From: DASUFF01 sp036274695
GTDB taxonomy: Bacteria; UBA10199; JACPAL01; GCA-016699445
Reading direction: 5' to 3'
Assembly: GCA_036274695.1 (NCBI GenBank)
Contig: DASUFF010000181.1
Coordinates: forward strand, 1 to 34,681
DNA: 34,681 nucleotides
The notes beneath the pieces were generated by a model that ran no database searches, was not told the origin of the DNA, and saw only the letters and a program-made list of their open reading frames with translations. Below are positions 17,684 to 26,212 of the stretch, one piece after another; within the stretch, counting starts at the first letter, position 1; the number at the start of each line of letters is the position of its first letter. Made by a program: the position numbers and the translations under genes.

Positions 17684-20098
17684 ATGGCACGTGAGATCAA
17701 AAGGGTCGCTGTTTTGGGTTCGGGCGTCATGGGCGCGGGCATCGCCGCCCACGTCGCGGGGGCGGGCATTCCCTGCCTTCTCTTGGACATCGTCCCCAAG
17801 GACCTCCCCGCCGGCGGCGATCGGAACGCCCTGGCCAAGAAGGGCATCGAACACGTGCTCACGTCCAAGCCCTCGCTGATCTTTTCCAAGGCAGACGCCA
17901 AGCTGATCACCCCCGGCAACTTCGAGGACGATTTCGATAAGTTGAAAGATTGCGACTGGATCATCGAGGTCGTCGTCGAGCGCCTGGACATCAAGCGCTC
18001 CGTCTTCGAGCGCGTCGACAAAGTGATGAATGAGAACGCCATCGTCAGCTCCAACACCTCGGGTCTGCCGCTGAAGGACATGGCCGAGGGCCGGTCGGAG
18101 AAGTTCCGCAAGAATTTCGTCATCACGCACTTCTTCAATCCCGTCCGTTACATGAAGCTGGTTGAGTTGGTGACCGGTCCCGAGACCAATCCGGAAGTGA
18201 TCAGCTTCATCTCCGGCTTCCTCGATCAGAAATTGGGCAAGGGCGTGGTCTACGCCAAGGACACGCCGAACTTCATCGCCAACCGGATCGGCGTCTACGG
18301 CTGGTTCGCGGCGATGCGTGACATCTTAAAGGACGGCTACAAGGTGGAAGAAGTGGACAAGATCCTGGGAACGGCCATCGGACGGCCCAAGAGCGCGATG
18401 TTCCGCACGACCGACATGGTCGGCCTGGACACGCTCGCGCATGTCGCCAAGAACACCTACGAAGCCTGCCCGAACGACGAAGAGCGTGACGTCTTCAAGC
18501 TGCCTCCGATCGTGCAGACCATGCTCGACAAGAAACTCCTGGGTGACAAGGTCGGCATGGGCTTTTTCCAAAAGACCAAGTCCGCCGACGGGAAGAAGGA
18601 CATCCAGGCCTTGGACCTCAAGACCGTCGAATACCGCGCGCAGGAAAAGGTGAAGTTCGATTCCATCGCGGCGGTGAAAGACATCGAAGACTCCGGCCAG
18701 CGGCTGAAGCAGGTCGTCGCCGCCAAGGACCGCGCCGGGGAGCTGGCCTGGAAGGCGGTCCGCAGCGTGCTCGTCTATGCCGCCAACCGGATCCCCGAAA
18801 TCGCCGACGACGTGGTCAACGTCGACAATGCGATGAAGTGGGGCTTCAACTGGGACTTGGGTCCCTTCGAGACCTGGGACGTTTTGGGCGTGAAGGAAAC
18901 CGTCGAGCGCCTGAAGGCCGAGGGCGTCAAGATCCCGGTCTTCGTACAACAGGTGTTGGAGAAGGGTGAAGGGCGTTTCTATAAGAAGGACGGCGCGAAC
19001 ACGCTGTACTTCGATCAAAAGTCTCTGAAGTACAAGCCGTTGCCGGAGCGCCCGGGCGTGTTGCTCTTGAAGAACGTCAAGGAGCGCGCGAAGGTCGTCG
19101 CCAAGAACGAGGGCGCGTCCTTGTGGGACGCCGGAGACGGCGTGGCCGTCCTTGAGTTCCATACGAAGATGAACGCCATCGATGCCGATGTCGGCGCGAT
19201 GATCAATACGGCCGTCGACGAGACGGAGAAGAACTTTCAGGGTTTGCTCATTTTCAACGAGGCCCAGAACTTCTCCGTCGGCGCCAACATCATGCTCCTC
19301 TTCTTGGAGGCCCAGCAGAAGAACTGGAAGGGCATCGAGGACATGATCCGGGGCTTTCAGGCAGCCACCATGCGGCTGCATACGTCCAAAAAGCCGGTGG
19401 TCGCGGCGCCGCACCAGATGGCTTTGGGCGGAGGCTGCGAAGTCGCCCTCGGAGCGAACGCGATCCACGCTCACGCCGAATTGTACACGGGCCTGGTCGA
19501 AATCGGCGTCGGGCTCATCCCCGCCGGCGGCGGTTGCAAAGAAATGTTGATCCGTTGGCAGGACCGGATGCAGGAGAAGTTTGCCAAGATCCCTCCGCAG
19601 AACCGTTGGGCCCGTCGCATCGACGGCGGTCCGTTCCCGAAGACGCAGAAGGCTTTCGAGGCCATCGCTTTCGCCAAAGTCAGCATGTCCGCCAAGGAGG
19701 CCATCGAGAACGGGACTCTGCGCAAGACGGATCGCATCAGCCTCTCGCGCGATCATCATTTGAATGAGGCCAAGAAGACGGTGTTGGACCTGGCCAAGAC
19801 CTATCAGCAGCTGAAGGAACGCGAGGACATCTGGGTCGCCGGCCGGGGCGGTTTCTTCGCCCTCAAGAGCGCCATCGACGGTTTCGCCTCCCAGAAGAAG
19901 ATCTCGGAGCACGACGCGGTCATCGTCACGAAGATCGCGAACATCCTCACGGGCGGCGACATCCCCAACATGGCCTTCGTGAACGAGCAGCGCATCTTGG
20001 ACCTCGAGTGCGAAGCCTTCCTGGAGCTTTGCGGCATGGAGAAGACGCAGGAGCGCATCCAGGCCATGCTGATGACGGGCAAGCCCCTCCGAAATTAG
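17684..20098 (+). CDS. fadN: Bifunctional 3-hydroxyacyl-CoA dehydrogenase / enoyl-CoA hydratase (FadN type)
   Basis: It hydrates trans-2-enoyl-CoA and oxidises the resulting 3-hydroxyacyl-CoA with NAD, the middle two steps of beta-oxidation. In this 804-residue protein the dehydrogenase comes first: the Rossmann motif LGSGVMGAG (from residue 11), the catalytic H149 in THFFNPVRYMKLVELV and DTPNFIANRIG, then a second dehydrogenase C-domain. The hydratase domain follows, from about residue 480, with the oxyanion segment FSVGANI and the two catalytic glutamates E586 (GGGCEVAL) and E606 (GLVEIGVG), 20 residues apart as in E. coli FadB. This order is the reverse of FadB/FadJ and equals Bacillus FadN (YusL). 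The start at 17684 uses the GAGGGG contributed by the upstream repeat. Confidence 0.95.
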   Translation: MAREIKRVAVLGSGVMGAGIAAHVAGAGIPCLLLDIVPKDLPAGGDRNALAKKGIEHVLTSKPSLIFSKADAKLITPGNFEDDFDKLKDCDWIIEVVVERLDIKRSVFERVDKVMNENAIVSSNTSGLPLKDMAEGRSEKFRKNFVITHFFNPVRYMKLVELVTGPETNPEVISFISGFLDQKLGKGVVYAKDTPNFIANRIGVYGWFAAMRDILKDGYKVEEVDKILGTAIGRPKSAMFRTTDMVGLDTLAHVAKNTYEACPNDEERDVFKLPPIVQTMLDKKLLGDKVGMGFFQKTKSADGKKDIQALDLKTVEYRAQEKVKFDSIAAVKDIEDSGQRLKQVVAAKDRAGELAWKAVRSVLVYAANRIPEIADDVVNVDNAMKWGFNWDLGPFETWDVLGVKETVERLKAEGVKIPVFVQQVLEKGEGRFYKKDGANTLYFDQKSLKYKPLPERPGVLLLKNVKERAKVVAKNEGASLWDAGDGVAVLEFHTKMNAIDADVGAMINTAVDETEKNFQGLLIFNEAQNFSVGANIMLLFLEAQQKNWKGIEDMIRGFQAATMRLHTSKKPVVAAPHQMALGGGCEVALGANAIHAHAELYTGLVEIGVGLIPAGGGCKEMLIRWQDRMQEKFAKIPPQNRWARRIDGGPFPKTQKAFEAIAFAKVSMSAKEAIENGTLRKTDRISLSRDHHLNEAKKTVLDLAKTYQQLKEREDIWVAGRGGFFALKSAIDGFASQKKISEHDAVIVTKIANILTGGDIPNMAFVNEQRILDLECEAFLELCGMEKTQERIQAMLMTGKPLRN

Positions 20099-20176
20099 CC
20101 GGAAACACAATCTTTGAAGTGTGGACGAACGCGGCGCGTCCGGTTATGCTCGGGCGGATCGGAGATGTGGGTTTTC

Positions 20177-20737
20177 ATGGAAAAGCGCCGACTCGCCGGG
20201 TCCCTTCTTTCTCTGATATTGATGGCCGGCGGACCTGCCGCCTTCGCCCAATCGCCCGGTCCCGAAACGGCGCCGGAAACCCGCAACTCTCAGCTTCCTC
20301 TCGCTCCTTCTCAACCGGCAAAGGCGGTCAAGACGTCCCTGGAGATGAAGGTGCACGGCATCTTGGCGATCGGCGAAGGCGACGACCGCCGGTCCTCGGC
20401 CATCATCGCCATGAAGGGGCAGGGGAAGACGTACTCGCCCGGCCAAATCATCGACGACAATCCGGATTTGAAGCTGGTGAAGATTCAGGACGACCGGATC
20501 GAGTTCATCAATAAAGGGCAGCTGGAATTCGCCCCGGTGAAACGGTTCCCGGACGCCGGTTACGGGGGAGGCGGCGGCGGAAGTTCCGCCCCGCCCGCTT
20601 ATTCGGCGGCTGCGGAGCCCAAGGATCGCGATGCCGTCGCCGCTCCGGCGCGCCCGACTTTCTCCAGACCGAGGCCGATACGCCGGCCGCCGCCGGGACA
20701 GGGCGACACGATCACCCCTTCAGGCGCGCAAGAATAG
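20177..20737 (+). CDS. Secreted protein with a GspC homology-region-like domain
   Basis: The 186-residue product has a signal peptide (MEKRRLAGSLLSLILMAGGP, ending near AFAQ) and then a domain at about residues 55-118: VHGILAIGEGDDRRSSAIIA, YSPGQIIDDNPDLKLVKIQD and DRIEFINKGQLEF. That pattern resembles the HR domain of GspC/PulC, which binds the type II secretin, and the related PilP of type IV pili. The end is a Gly-rich then Pro/Arg-rich tail. No other secretion gene is nearby, so it is an orphan. ATG 20177 is chosen; ATG 20165 touches GGAG directly and is too close. It converges with yajQ, with two bases between stops. Confidence 0.65.
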   Translation: MEKRRLAGSLLSLILMAGGPAAFAQSPGPETAPETRNSQLPLAPSQPAKAVKTSLEMKVHGILAIGEGDDRRSSAIIAMKGQGKTYSPGQIIDDNPDLKLVKIQDDRIEFINKGQLEFAPVKRFPDAGYGGGGGGSSAPPAYSAAAEPKDRDAVAAPARPTFSRPRPIRRPPPGQGDTITPSGAQE

Positions 20738-20739
20738 AT

Positions 20740-21225
20740 TTAATCGCGAAAATTATTGAATTGGAGCTCGACGGGAAATTCGGTGCCCCGAAGCGTCTTG
20801 ATGACCGCTTGAAGGTCGTCGCGGTTCTTGCCCGTGACGCGCAGCTTCTCGCCCTCGATCGCCGCTTGCACCTTAAGATTCATCCCTTTGACGATCTTGA
20901 CCAGTTCGCGCGCCTTTTCCGTCTCGATGCCGTTGATCAGTTTGATCAGGCACTTCACCGTCCCGCCCAAGGCGGGCTCAATCTTTCCAGTGTCGAGGGA
21001 CTTGAGCGAAACGCCGCGCTTGATCATCTTGGACTGCACGACGTCGATCAGCGTCTTCATCTTGTGCTCGTCGATCGCCACGAGATGAAGCCCGTCCTTG
21101 TCGAGCCTGATCTCCGCCTTGGCGCCCTTGAAATCGTAACGCGTGAGGATTTCCTTCTGCGCCTGATTCACGGCGTTGTCGACTTCCTGGCGGTTCAGTT
21201 CGGAGACGATGTCGAAAGACGGCAT
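20740..21225 (-). CDS. yajQ: YajQ family nucleotide-binding protein
   Basis: YajQ proteins bind nucleotides; some members bind cyclic di-GMP and influence transcription (as shown in Xanthomonas). The 161-residue product is full length and typical: MPSFDIVSELNRQEVDNAVN, RYDFKGAKAEIRLD, EHKMKTLIDVVQSKMIKRG, IKLINGIETEKARELVKIVK and VTGKNRDDLQAVI. It follows gpmI on the same strand, with one 28-bp palindrome filling most of the gap. A GGGGAAA sequence ahead of the ATG may serve as the ribosome-binding site. Whether this member senses cyclic di-GMP cannot be told from the sequence. Confidence 0.95.
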   Translation of the reverse strand: MPSFDIVSELNRQEVDNAVNQAQKEILTRYDFKGAKAEIRLDKDGLHLVAIDEHKMKTLIDVVQSKMIKRGVSLKSLDTGKIEPALGGTVKCLIKLINGIETEKARELVKIVKGMNLKVQAAIEGEKLRVTGKNRDDLQAVIKTLRGTEFPVELQFNNFRD

Positions 21226-21238
21226 AGAATTTCCCCGT

Positions 21239-21266
21239 GTAGGGGCGTATGGCCATACGCCCCTAC
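21239..21266. repeat. 28-bp perfect palindrome at the gpmI-yajQ junction (copy 2)
   Basis: The half-site GTAGGGGCGTATGG is followed by its exact reverse complement. It is the same element as at 878-905, with one symmetric base-pair change (C/G to T/A), so the palindrome is preserved. Its end provides the TAG stop codon of gpmI (21263-21265). Confidence 0.9.
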
Positions 21267-22783
21267 GATACGATCAATGATTCCCCGGTCATTCCCTTCG
21301 GTTTAGGAATTCCCAAAATTTGAAGAATGGTCGGGGCCACGTCTTGAAGGCCTCGGCCCGACTTCAGTTTCGCCCCCTTGAAGCGGTCGCCAATGAGATA
21401 GAAGGGGACGGGATTGAGCGTGTGCGCCGTGTGCGGCCCGCCGTTCTGGTCGAGCATTTGCTCGCAATTGCCGTGGTCCGAGGTGATCAACGCCACGCCT
21501 CCGCGCGCGAGAACCTCTTTGCAGATTCGTCCCGCGCAGTCGTCGATCACCTCCACGGACTTCACCGTCGCCGGTAAGACACCGCTGTGGCCGACCATGT
21601 CGGGGTTTGCGAAGTTCATGAGAACGACGTCGACGCCTTCGCGGATCTTGGTCAAGGCGGCCTCGGTGACGGCGAGCGCGCTCATTTCAGGTTTTTTATC
21701 GTAAGTCGGCACGTCCTTGGGCGAGGGAATAAGAAGCCTCTCCTCGCCCGGAAAGGGCGGCTCGACGCCTCCGTTCAAGAAATAGGTGACGTGGGCGTAT
21801 TTCTCCGTCTCCGCCGTGTGGAACTGCTTCAGACCCCTTTCACTCAAAAGCTCCGCCAACACGCGCTGGGGACGGCTGGGAGGAAAGGCGACGGGCAGAG
21901 GAAAGGTCTTGTCGTAAGGAGTCATGCAGACGAAGGCCGCGAGTTTCGGAGTGCGGGCACGGGTAAAACCGTCGAAGGCCGGATCGGTCAGCGCCTGCGT
22001 CAGCTCGCGCGCCCGGTCGGGGCGGAAATTGAAGAAGACGACGGCGTCGCCGTCCTTCATTCGGTTCTTCGTCAGGTCCCCGAAAACATAGGGCTGGATG
22101 AATTCGTCGGTGACATGCGCGGCGTAAGCTTCCTCGATGGCCTTCACGGGATCTTGGTGCACGGTTCCTTTGCCGGCAGTCAAAGCATCATAGGCGATCT
22201 GGACGCGCTCCCAGCGCTTGTCCCGATCCATGGCGTAATAACGGCCGACGAGGGTCCCGATCTCCCCGATGCCCGCCAGTTCCTTCTGGAGCGCCTTCAC
22301 ATAGGTTTGGCTGCTCTTCGGCGGCGTGTCGCGGCCGTCCAAGAAACAGTGGACGATGATACGCGCCACACCCGCGCCCTTGGCCATCTTCAGAAGGGCG
22401 AAGAGATGCTTTTCGTGGCTGTGCACGCCGCCGTCCGAGAGCAGGCCCATCAGATGGAGTGTGCCTTGTCCGGCGACGGCCGTCTTAAAGGCCGTCGTGA
22501 GGGCCTCGTTCTTGAAGAACGACCCGTCCTCGATGGCGTGGTTGATCTGCGAATAGCCCTGATAGTTGATCCGGCCGGAGCCGATGGTTAAGTGGCCGAC
22601 TTCGGAGTTGCCCATCGTTTTGGGAGGCAACCCGACGGCCTCGCCGGAGGCCTCCAGCTCGGTGTGGGGATAGTCCTTCCGGATCCAATCGAAATTTGGC
22701 GTTTTCGCCATTTCGATGGCGTTGCCGTCCTTGGCTTCACGAAGACCGAAGCCGTCCAGAATGATGAGAACCAAAGGATTCAT
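21263..22783 (-). CDS. gpmI: 2,3-bisphosphoglycerate-independent phosphoglycerate mutase
   Basis: This metal enzyme interconverts 3- and 2-phosphoglycerate in glycolysis and gluconeogenesis. The 506-residue product has the opening PLVLIILDGFGLRE, the phosphoserine nucleophile S60 in KTMGNSEVGHLTIGSGR, HCFLDGRDTPPKS, GRYYAMDRDKRW, FFNFRPDRARELT, MNFANPDMVGHSG and ALITSDHGNCEQM, which together carry the metal ligands. The ATG at 22783 overlaps the rsfS stop as ATGA. A possible upstream start inside rsfS would add twelve residues with no match to the family. The stop codon is formed by the palindrome at 21239-21266, so the last residues may have been altered when the element arrived. Confidence 0.96.
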   Translation of the reverse strand: MNPLVLIILDGFGLREAKDGNAIEMAKTPNFDWIRKDYPHTELEASGEAVGLPPKTMGNSEVGHLTIGSGRINYQGYSQINHAIEDGSFFKNEALTTAFKTAVAGQGTLHLMGLLSDGGVHSHEKHLFALLKMAKGAGVARIIVHCFLDGRDTPPKSSQTYVKALQKELAGIGEIGTLVGRYYAMDRDKRWERVQIAYDALTAGKGTVHQDPVKAIEEAYAAHVTDEFIQPYVFGDLTKNRMKDGDAVVFFNFRPDRARELTQALTDPAFDGFTRARTPKLAAFVCMTPYDKTFPLPVAFPPSRPQRVLAELLSERGLKQFHTAETEKYAHVTYFLNGGVEPPFPGEERLLIPSPKDVPTYDKKPEMSALAVTEAALTKIREGVDVVLMNFANPDMVGHSGVLPATVKSVEVIDDCAGRICKEVLARGGVALITSDHGNCEQMLDQNGGPHTAHTLNPVPFYLIGDRFKGAKLKSGRGLQDVAPTILQILGIPKPKGMTGESLIVS

Positions 22784-23220
22784 TTCAGCGCGAACTTGAC
22801 CTTCGGCGCGTCGCCCCACAGCTTGTCCAGGCCGTAAAAGGCGCGCGCCTCTTCATAGAAAATGTGCGCGATGACGCCGGCGCAGTCGATCAGGATCCAA
22901 TGGCCCCGCTGGTAGCCTTCGACGCCCAACGGGCGGACGCCGGCCTTTTTCAGAGTTTCTTGGATGCGGTCCGAGATGGCCTGGACCTGCCGGTCCGAGG
23001 AGCCGCTGGCGATGACGAAATAATCCGCGAAGGCGGAGAGTTTCGTCAGGTCCAAGACGGCCAGATCCGTCGCCTTGGTGTCGTAGGCCGCCTGGGCGAT
23101 GATCTGGGCCAAGGCTCTCGAAGGATCTTTAGGGCGGGGGATCGCTGCGCGCCTCCCCCGAGCCCCCTTTGCTTCGCTCGGACGGGGTGAACCCGATCCT
23201 CGCTCGTTTTTCTTTTTCAT
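22780..23220 (-). CDS. rsfS: Ribosome silencing factor RsfS (Iojap/YbeB)
   Basis: RsfS binds ribosomal protein L14 and blocks subunit joining when nutrients fall. The 146-residue product has the family core from about residue 35: AQIIAQAAYDTKATDLAVLD, SAFADYFVIASGSSDRQVQA, GVEGYQRGHWILIDCAGVIA and HIFYEEARAFYGLDKLWGDA. The first 33 residues are a basic, Gly/Ser/Pro-rich extension not seen in short RsfS proteins. It starts two bases after the proA stop (TAA-TT-ATG) and overlaps gpmI by ATGA, so the three are surely translated from one message. nadD, which often lies between proA and rsfS, is absent. Confidence 0.95.
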   Translation of the reverse strand: MKKKNERGSGSPRPSEAKGARGRRAAIPRPKDPSRALAQIIAQAAYDTKATDLAVLDLTKLSAFADYFVIASGSSDRQVQAISDRIQETLKKAGVRPLGVEGYQRGHWILIDCAGVIAHIFYEEARAFYGLDKLWGDAPKVKFALK

Positions 23221-23222
23221 AA

Positions 23223-24479
23223 TTATTCTCTAATTTGTCCGTTGCCGGTCACGACGAACTTCGTCGTCGTCAGTTCTTCCAGTCCCATCGGCCCGAAGGC
23301 GTGCAGCTTGGTGGTGCTGATGCCGATTTCCGCGCCCAAACCCAGCTGGCCGCCGTCATTGAAGCGTGTGGAGGCGTTCCAGAGGACGACCGACGAATCG
23401 AGGCGGTTCAAGAATTCCCGGGCCCGCGACTCGTCTTTCGTGACGATGGTCTCCGTGTGCAGCGATCCGTATTTCTGGATGTGCTTGATGGCGGCGTCCA
23501 AATTTGGAACCGTTTTCACCGCCAGGATCAGATCGAGATACTCCGTGCCCCAATCCTTTTCGGTGGCCTTCTTAACGTTAGGAACGAGTTTGCGGACCTT
23601 GTCGTCGCCGCGGATCTCGACGCCTGCATCTTGCAAGCGCTTCAGGGCGTGCGGCAAAAAGGTGGGGGCGATCTTTTCGTTCACGACCAGCGTTTCGAGG
23701 GCGTTGCAAACGCCGGGCCGCTGGACCTTGCCGTTCAAGGCGATCTTCTCCGCCATCTCGGCGTCCGCCGATTCGTCCACGTAGACGTGGCAGACACCCT
23801 TGTCGTGCTTGATGACGGGGATCTTCGAGTGCTCCTCCATCCACTTCATGAGCGACTCGCCGCCGCGGGGGATCATGACGTCGATGGATTTCGCCTGCTT
23901 GACGAAGATCTCCATGGCCTTCCGGTCCGGCGTGTCGATGACCTGCACGATGGCGGGATCGACGCCGTTCTTCTTCAGGACGTCCTTCAGGATCTTGCCC
24001 AAAATAATGTTCGAATGAATCGCTTCGGAACCGCCGCGCAGGACGACGGCGTTGCCGGATTTCAGACAGAGGCCGGCGGCGTCGATGGTCACGTTCGGAC
24101 GCGATTCGTAGATGATGCCGACCACGCCCAGCGGGATGCGGACCTTGCGGATCTTCAGACCGTTCGGCCGCGTCCAGTCCTTCACGGTTTCGCCGACGGG
24201 ATCGGGGAGGGCGGCGACCTCGCGCAGGCCCTTGGCCATCTCGGAGATGCGTTTCGGGGTCAAGGTCAGGCGGTCGACCATGGCCGGCGCCAATTTCTTG
24301 GCGAACACGCTCTTCAGGTCCTTTTGATTGGCCTTGATGATCTCGGCTTGCCGGGCTTCCAGGGCGTCGGCGGTCTCGGCGAGGAGGCGGTTCTTGGCCT
24401 CGGTGGTCAGCTTGGCCACGACGGGCGCCGCTTCGCGGGCCTTTTTGCACAGGGCTTCGATTTTCAGAGAGAGGGACAT
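23223..24479 (-). CDS. proA: Gamma-glutamyl phosphate reductase
   Basis: ProA reduces gamma-glutamyl phosphate to glutamate semialdehyde with NADPH, the second step of proline synthesis. The 418-residue product has RIRKVRIPLGVVGIIYESRP (here KIRKVRIPLGVVGIIYESRP), the GNAVVLRGGSEAIHSN segment, MIPRGGESL, the catalytic cysteine in RPGVCNALETL, and the C-terminal NASTRFNDGGQLGLGAEIGI. The ATG at 24479 is placed by AAGGAAGC directly upstream; the open frame continues a further 30 codons into proB but without family match. It follows proB after 13 bp. Confidence 0.97.
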   Translation of the reverse strand: MSLSLKIEALCKKAREAAPVVAKLTTEAKNRLLAETADALEARQAEIIKANQKDLKSVFAKKLAPAMVDRLTLTPKRISEMAKGLREVAALPDPVGETVKDWTRPNGLKIRKVRIPLGVVGIIYESRPNVTIDAAGLCLKSGNAVVLRGGSEAIHSNIILGKILKDVLKKNGVDPAIVQVIDTPDRKAMEIFVKQAKSIDVMIPRGGESLMKWMEEHSKIPVIKHDKGVCHVYVDESADAEMAEKIALNGKVQRPGVCNALETLVVNEKIAPTFLPHALKRLQDAGVEIRGDDKVRKLVPNVKKATEKDWGTEYLDLILAVKTVPNLDAAIKHIQKYGSLHTETIVTKDESRAREFLNRLDSSVVLWNASTRFNDGGQLGLGAEIGISTTKLHAFGPMGLEELTTTKFVVTGNGQIRE

Positions 24480-24492
24480 GCTTCCTTTATTA

Positions 24493-25314
24493 TCACCGCT
24501 TCGCCAGAAAAAGCGAGCCCACGGGCTCCGCCGAAAAGATCTTCTCCAAGACCCGTTTCCCCCGGCCATGGGCGATGACGGTCGGAACGCCGCTCCGCCC
24601 GGCCTTGCGGGCCGCCTGGAGCTTGGTCGTCATCCCCCCCACCGAGGTGTGGGTGGAGGTGTTGGCGGCGCGGGAGAAGGCCTTTTTGTCGATCTTTTCC
24701 ACCACGTCGATCTTGCGGGCTTTGGGGTCTTTGCGCGGATCCGCCGTATAGAAACCGTCCTGGTCGGTGAGCAGCACCAGCAGATCGGCGTCCACCAATC
24801 GGGCGACCAAGGCGGCGAGATTGTCGTTGTCGCCGACGCGGATCTCGTCCACCACCACGGTGTCGTTCTCGTTGATGATGGGCACGATGCCGTGTTTGAG
24901 CAGCTCGCGCATCGTGTGCTTGGCGTTGGCGTACTGTGCCTTGTTCTCCAGATCCGGACGCGTCAGCAGGATCTGCGCGACGTTGAGCTTCGCCCGCATC
25001 AATGCCTTCTCGTACAGGTGGATCAGGATCGGCTGGCCGACGGCGGCGCAGGCTTGGAGCTCGGAAATCTTCTTGGGCTTTTTCCGAAACCCTAAATGCT
25101 GCATGCCGGAGGCGATGGCTCCGGAGGTGACTAGGATGACGCTTATGCCCCTGCGCCGGAGGGCGGCGATGCCGTCGGCCACGCCCAGAAGGGCCTTGTG
25201 CGAGATGCGGCCGTCTTTGCCCGCCAGGATAGAGGAACCGATCTTCACGACGACGCGCTTGGCGCGGCGGACGATTTTCTCCAGCGGGCGCTTGCTTAGG
25301 ATTTTTTCTGCCAT
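24493..25314 (-). CDS. proB: Glutamate 5-kinase, short form without PUA domain
   Basis: ProB phosphorylates glutamate at the gamma carboxyl to begin proline synthesis and is normally inhibited by proline. The 273-residue product consists of the amino-acid-kinase domain only: VVKIGSSILAGKDGRIS, VTSGAIASGMQHLG, AAVGQPILIH, QILLTRPDLENKAQYANAKH, PIINENDTVVVDEI and GDNDNLAALVARLVDADLLV. The C-terminal PUA domain that extends many bacterial ProB proteins to about 370 residues is missing; short forms are known. Its start overlaps the bolA end by 19 bp, and proA follows after 13 bp. Confidence 0.96.
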   Translation of the reverse strand: MAEKILSKRPLEKIVRRAKRVVVKIGSSILAGKDGRISHKALLGVADGIAALRRRGISVILVTSGAIASGMQHLGFRKKPKKISELQACAAVGQPILIHLYEKALMRAKLNVAQILLTRPDLENKAQYANAKHTMRELLKHGIVPIINENDTVVVDEIRVGDNDNLAALVARLVDADLLVLLTDQDGFYTADPRKDPKARKIDVVEKIDKKAFSRAANTSTHTSVGGMTTKLQAARKAGRSGVPTVIAHGRGKRVLEKIFSAEPVGSLFLAKR

Positions 25315-25553
25315 TCCTCGGGAGTGTAGGTTTTCAGAGAAAAGGCGTGGACCGCGCCGGAATTGATGTCGGCCTCGAAGACCGATTTCACGATCCGGTG
25401 CTGCTCCAGCATCGATTTTCCCTCAAAGGCCTTCGTGACGACGGTGACCTGCCAGTGGTCGCCGGTGCCCGTCAGGTCCTTGAGCGCGACCTGGGCGTCC
25501 GGGAACTTGCCGACGATCATCGCCTTGATTTCTGCGGGTGTTCTCAGAGGCAT
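25296..25553 (-). CDS. BolA family protein
   Basis: BolA-type proteins pair with monothiol glutaredoxins in iron-sulfur handling or act in stress morphology. The 85-residue product has the family body: IVGKFPDAQVALKDLTGTGD, HWQVTVVTKAFEGKSMLEQH and RIVKSVFEADINSGAVHAFS. It ends with LKTYTPEEW. The conserved histidine that helps bind the cluster is present in LEQHRIV. It overlaps proB by 19 bp on the same strand, so expression is probably linked, though a functional tie to proline synthesis is not evident. Confidence 0.93.
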   Translation of the reverse strand: MPLRTPAEIKAMIVGKFPDAQVALKDLTGTGDHWQVTVVTKAFEGKSMLEQHRIVKSVFEADINSGAVHAFSLKTYTPEEWQKKS

Positions 25554-25621
25554 GGGCGGTTTTTTAGGGGATCGGAGGGGGGTTGTCGAGGGGTTTTGCG
25601 GCCCCCCTCAACGTGTTCCTT

Positions 25622-26140
25622 CTACTTCTGCTGCGCCCACTCGCACTTCTTGGCCTGGGCCAATTCCATAATGCGCTGTCCGCGCATCATGCTCGGCAGG
25701 GCGTCGGCCATGCCGCCTCCCATCTGCTGGATCTCCTGCCGGTGCTGCTGGGCCTGAGCCATTTGGCCGGGGGCCTGGGCCATGGCGGCGCCCAATTGGG
25801 CCCAATCGCCGCCCGGCAACGATCCTGCGACGCTCGAGGCCGTTCCCAGCGCTACTTGGGATTTCGCGTTCTTCATCTTTTCCATGTCTTTCTGCGACTG
25901 CTTCCCGGCCTGAGCGACCATGGCCTGGACGCTCGGATCCTTCATGACGGTGCCCAGCTCTTTCTGGAGGGCGTCGCAGCTCAAGGATTCGTCGCCGGGC
26001 CGTTTGGCCCCGGCCTCCGCCGCGTCCATGGCCTCCTGCATGGCCTCTCCTGGGTCTTGAGATTTCTTGTCCTTTCCCCAGCCGGAGGCGGGGATGAGAA
26101 GGACGGCGACGAGGACGGGCGTTAGGAATTTGAGAAACAT
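25622..26140 (-). CDS. Small secreted hypothetical protein, Ala/Gln/Met-rich
   Basis: I do not recognise a family. The 172-residue product begins with a clear signal peptide (MFLKFLTPVLVAVLLIPASG) and continues as an Ala-, Gln-, Lys- and Met-rich helical region. It has two cysteines in the mature part (LSCDALQKEL and KKCEWAQQK), far apart, which could form a disulfide in the periplasm. The ATG at 26140 is chosen over a GTG at 26152 because GGAGG lies five bases upstream of it. It sits between obgE and bolA in an otherwise conserved housekeeping cluster. Confidence 0.8.
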   Translation of the reverse strand: MFLKFLTPVLVAVLLIPASGWGKDKKSQDPGEAMQEAMDAAEAGAKRPGDESLSCDALQKELGTVMKDPSVQAMVAQAGKQSQKDMEKMKNAKSQVALGTASSVAGSLPGGDWAQLGAAMAQAPGQMAQAQQHRQEIQQMGGGMADALPSMMRGQRIMELAQAKKCEWAQQK

Positions 26141-26212
26141 AAGAACCTCCACCCCCTTATTCCGATAGTGTGCCCGTTTTGGCGAAGAAGTGCGATGCTC
26201 CCGACGGTTTTT

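Noticed and set aside
25554..25621. G-rich and C-rich tracts between bolA and the small secreted gene as a terminator
   Set aside because: A GAGGGG/CCCCTC stem can be drawn, but its loop is G-rich and no T-run follows on the transcribed strand.
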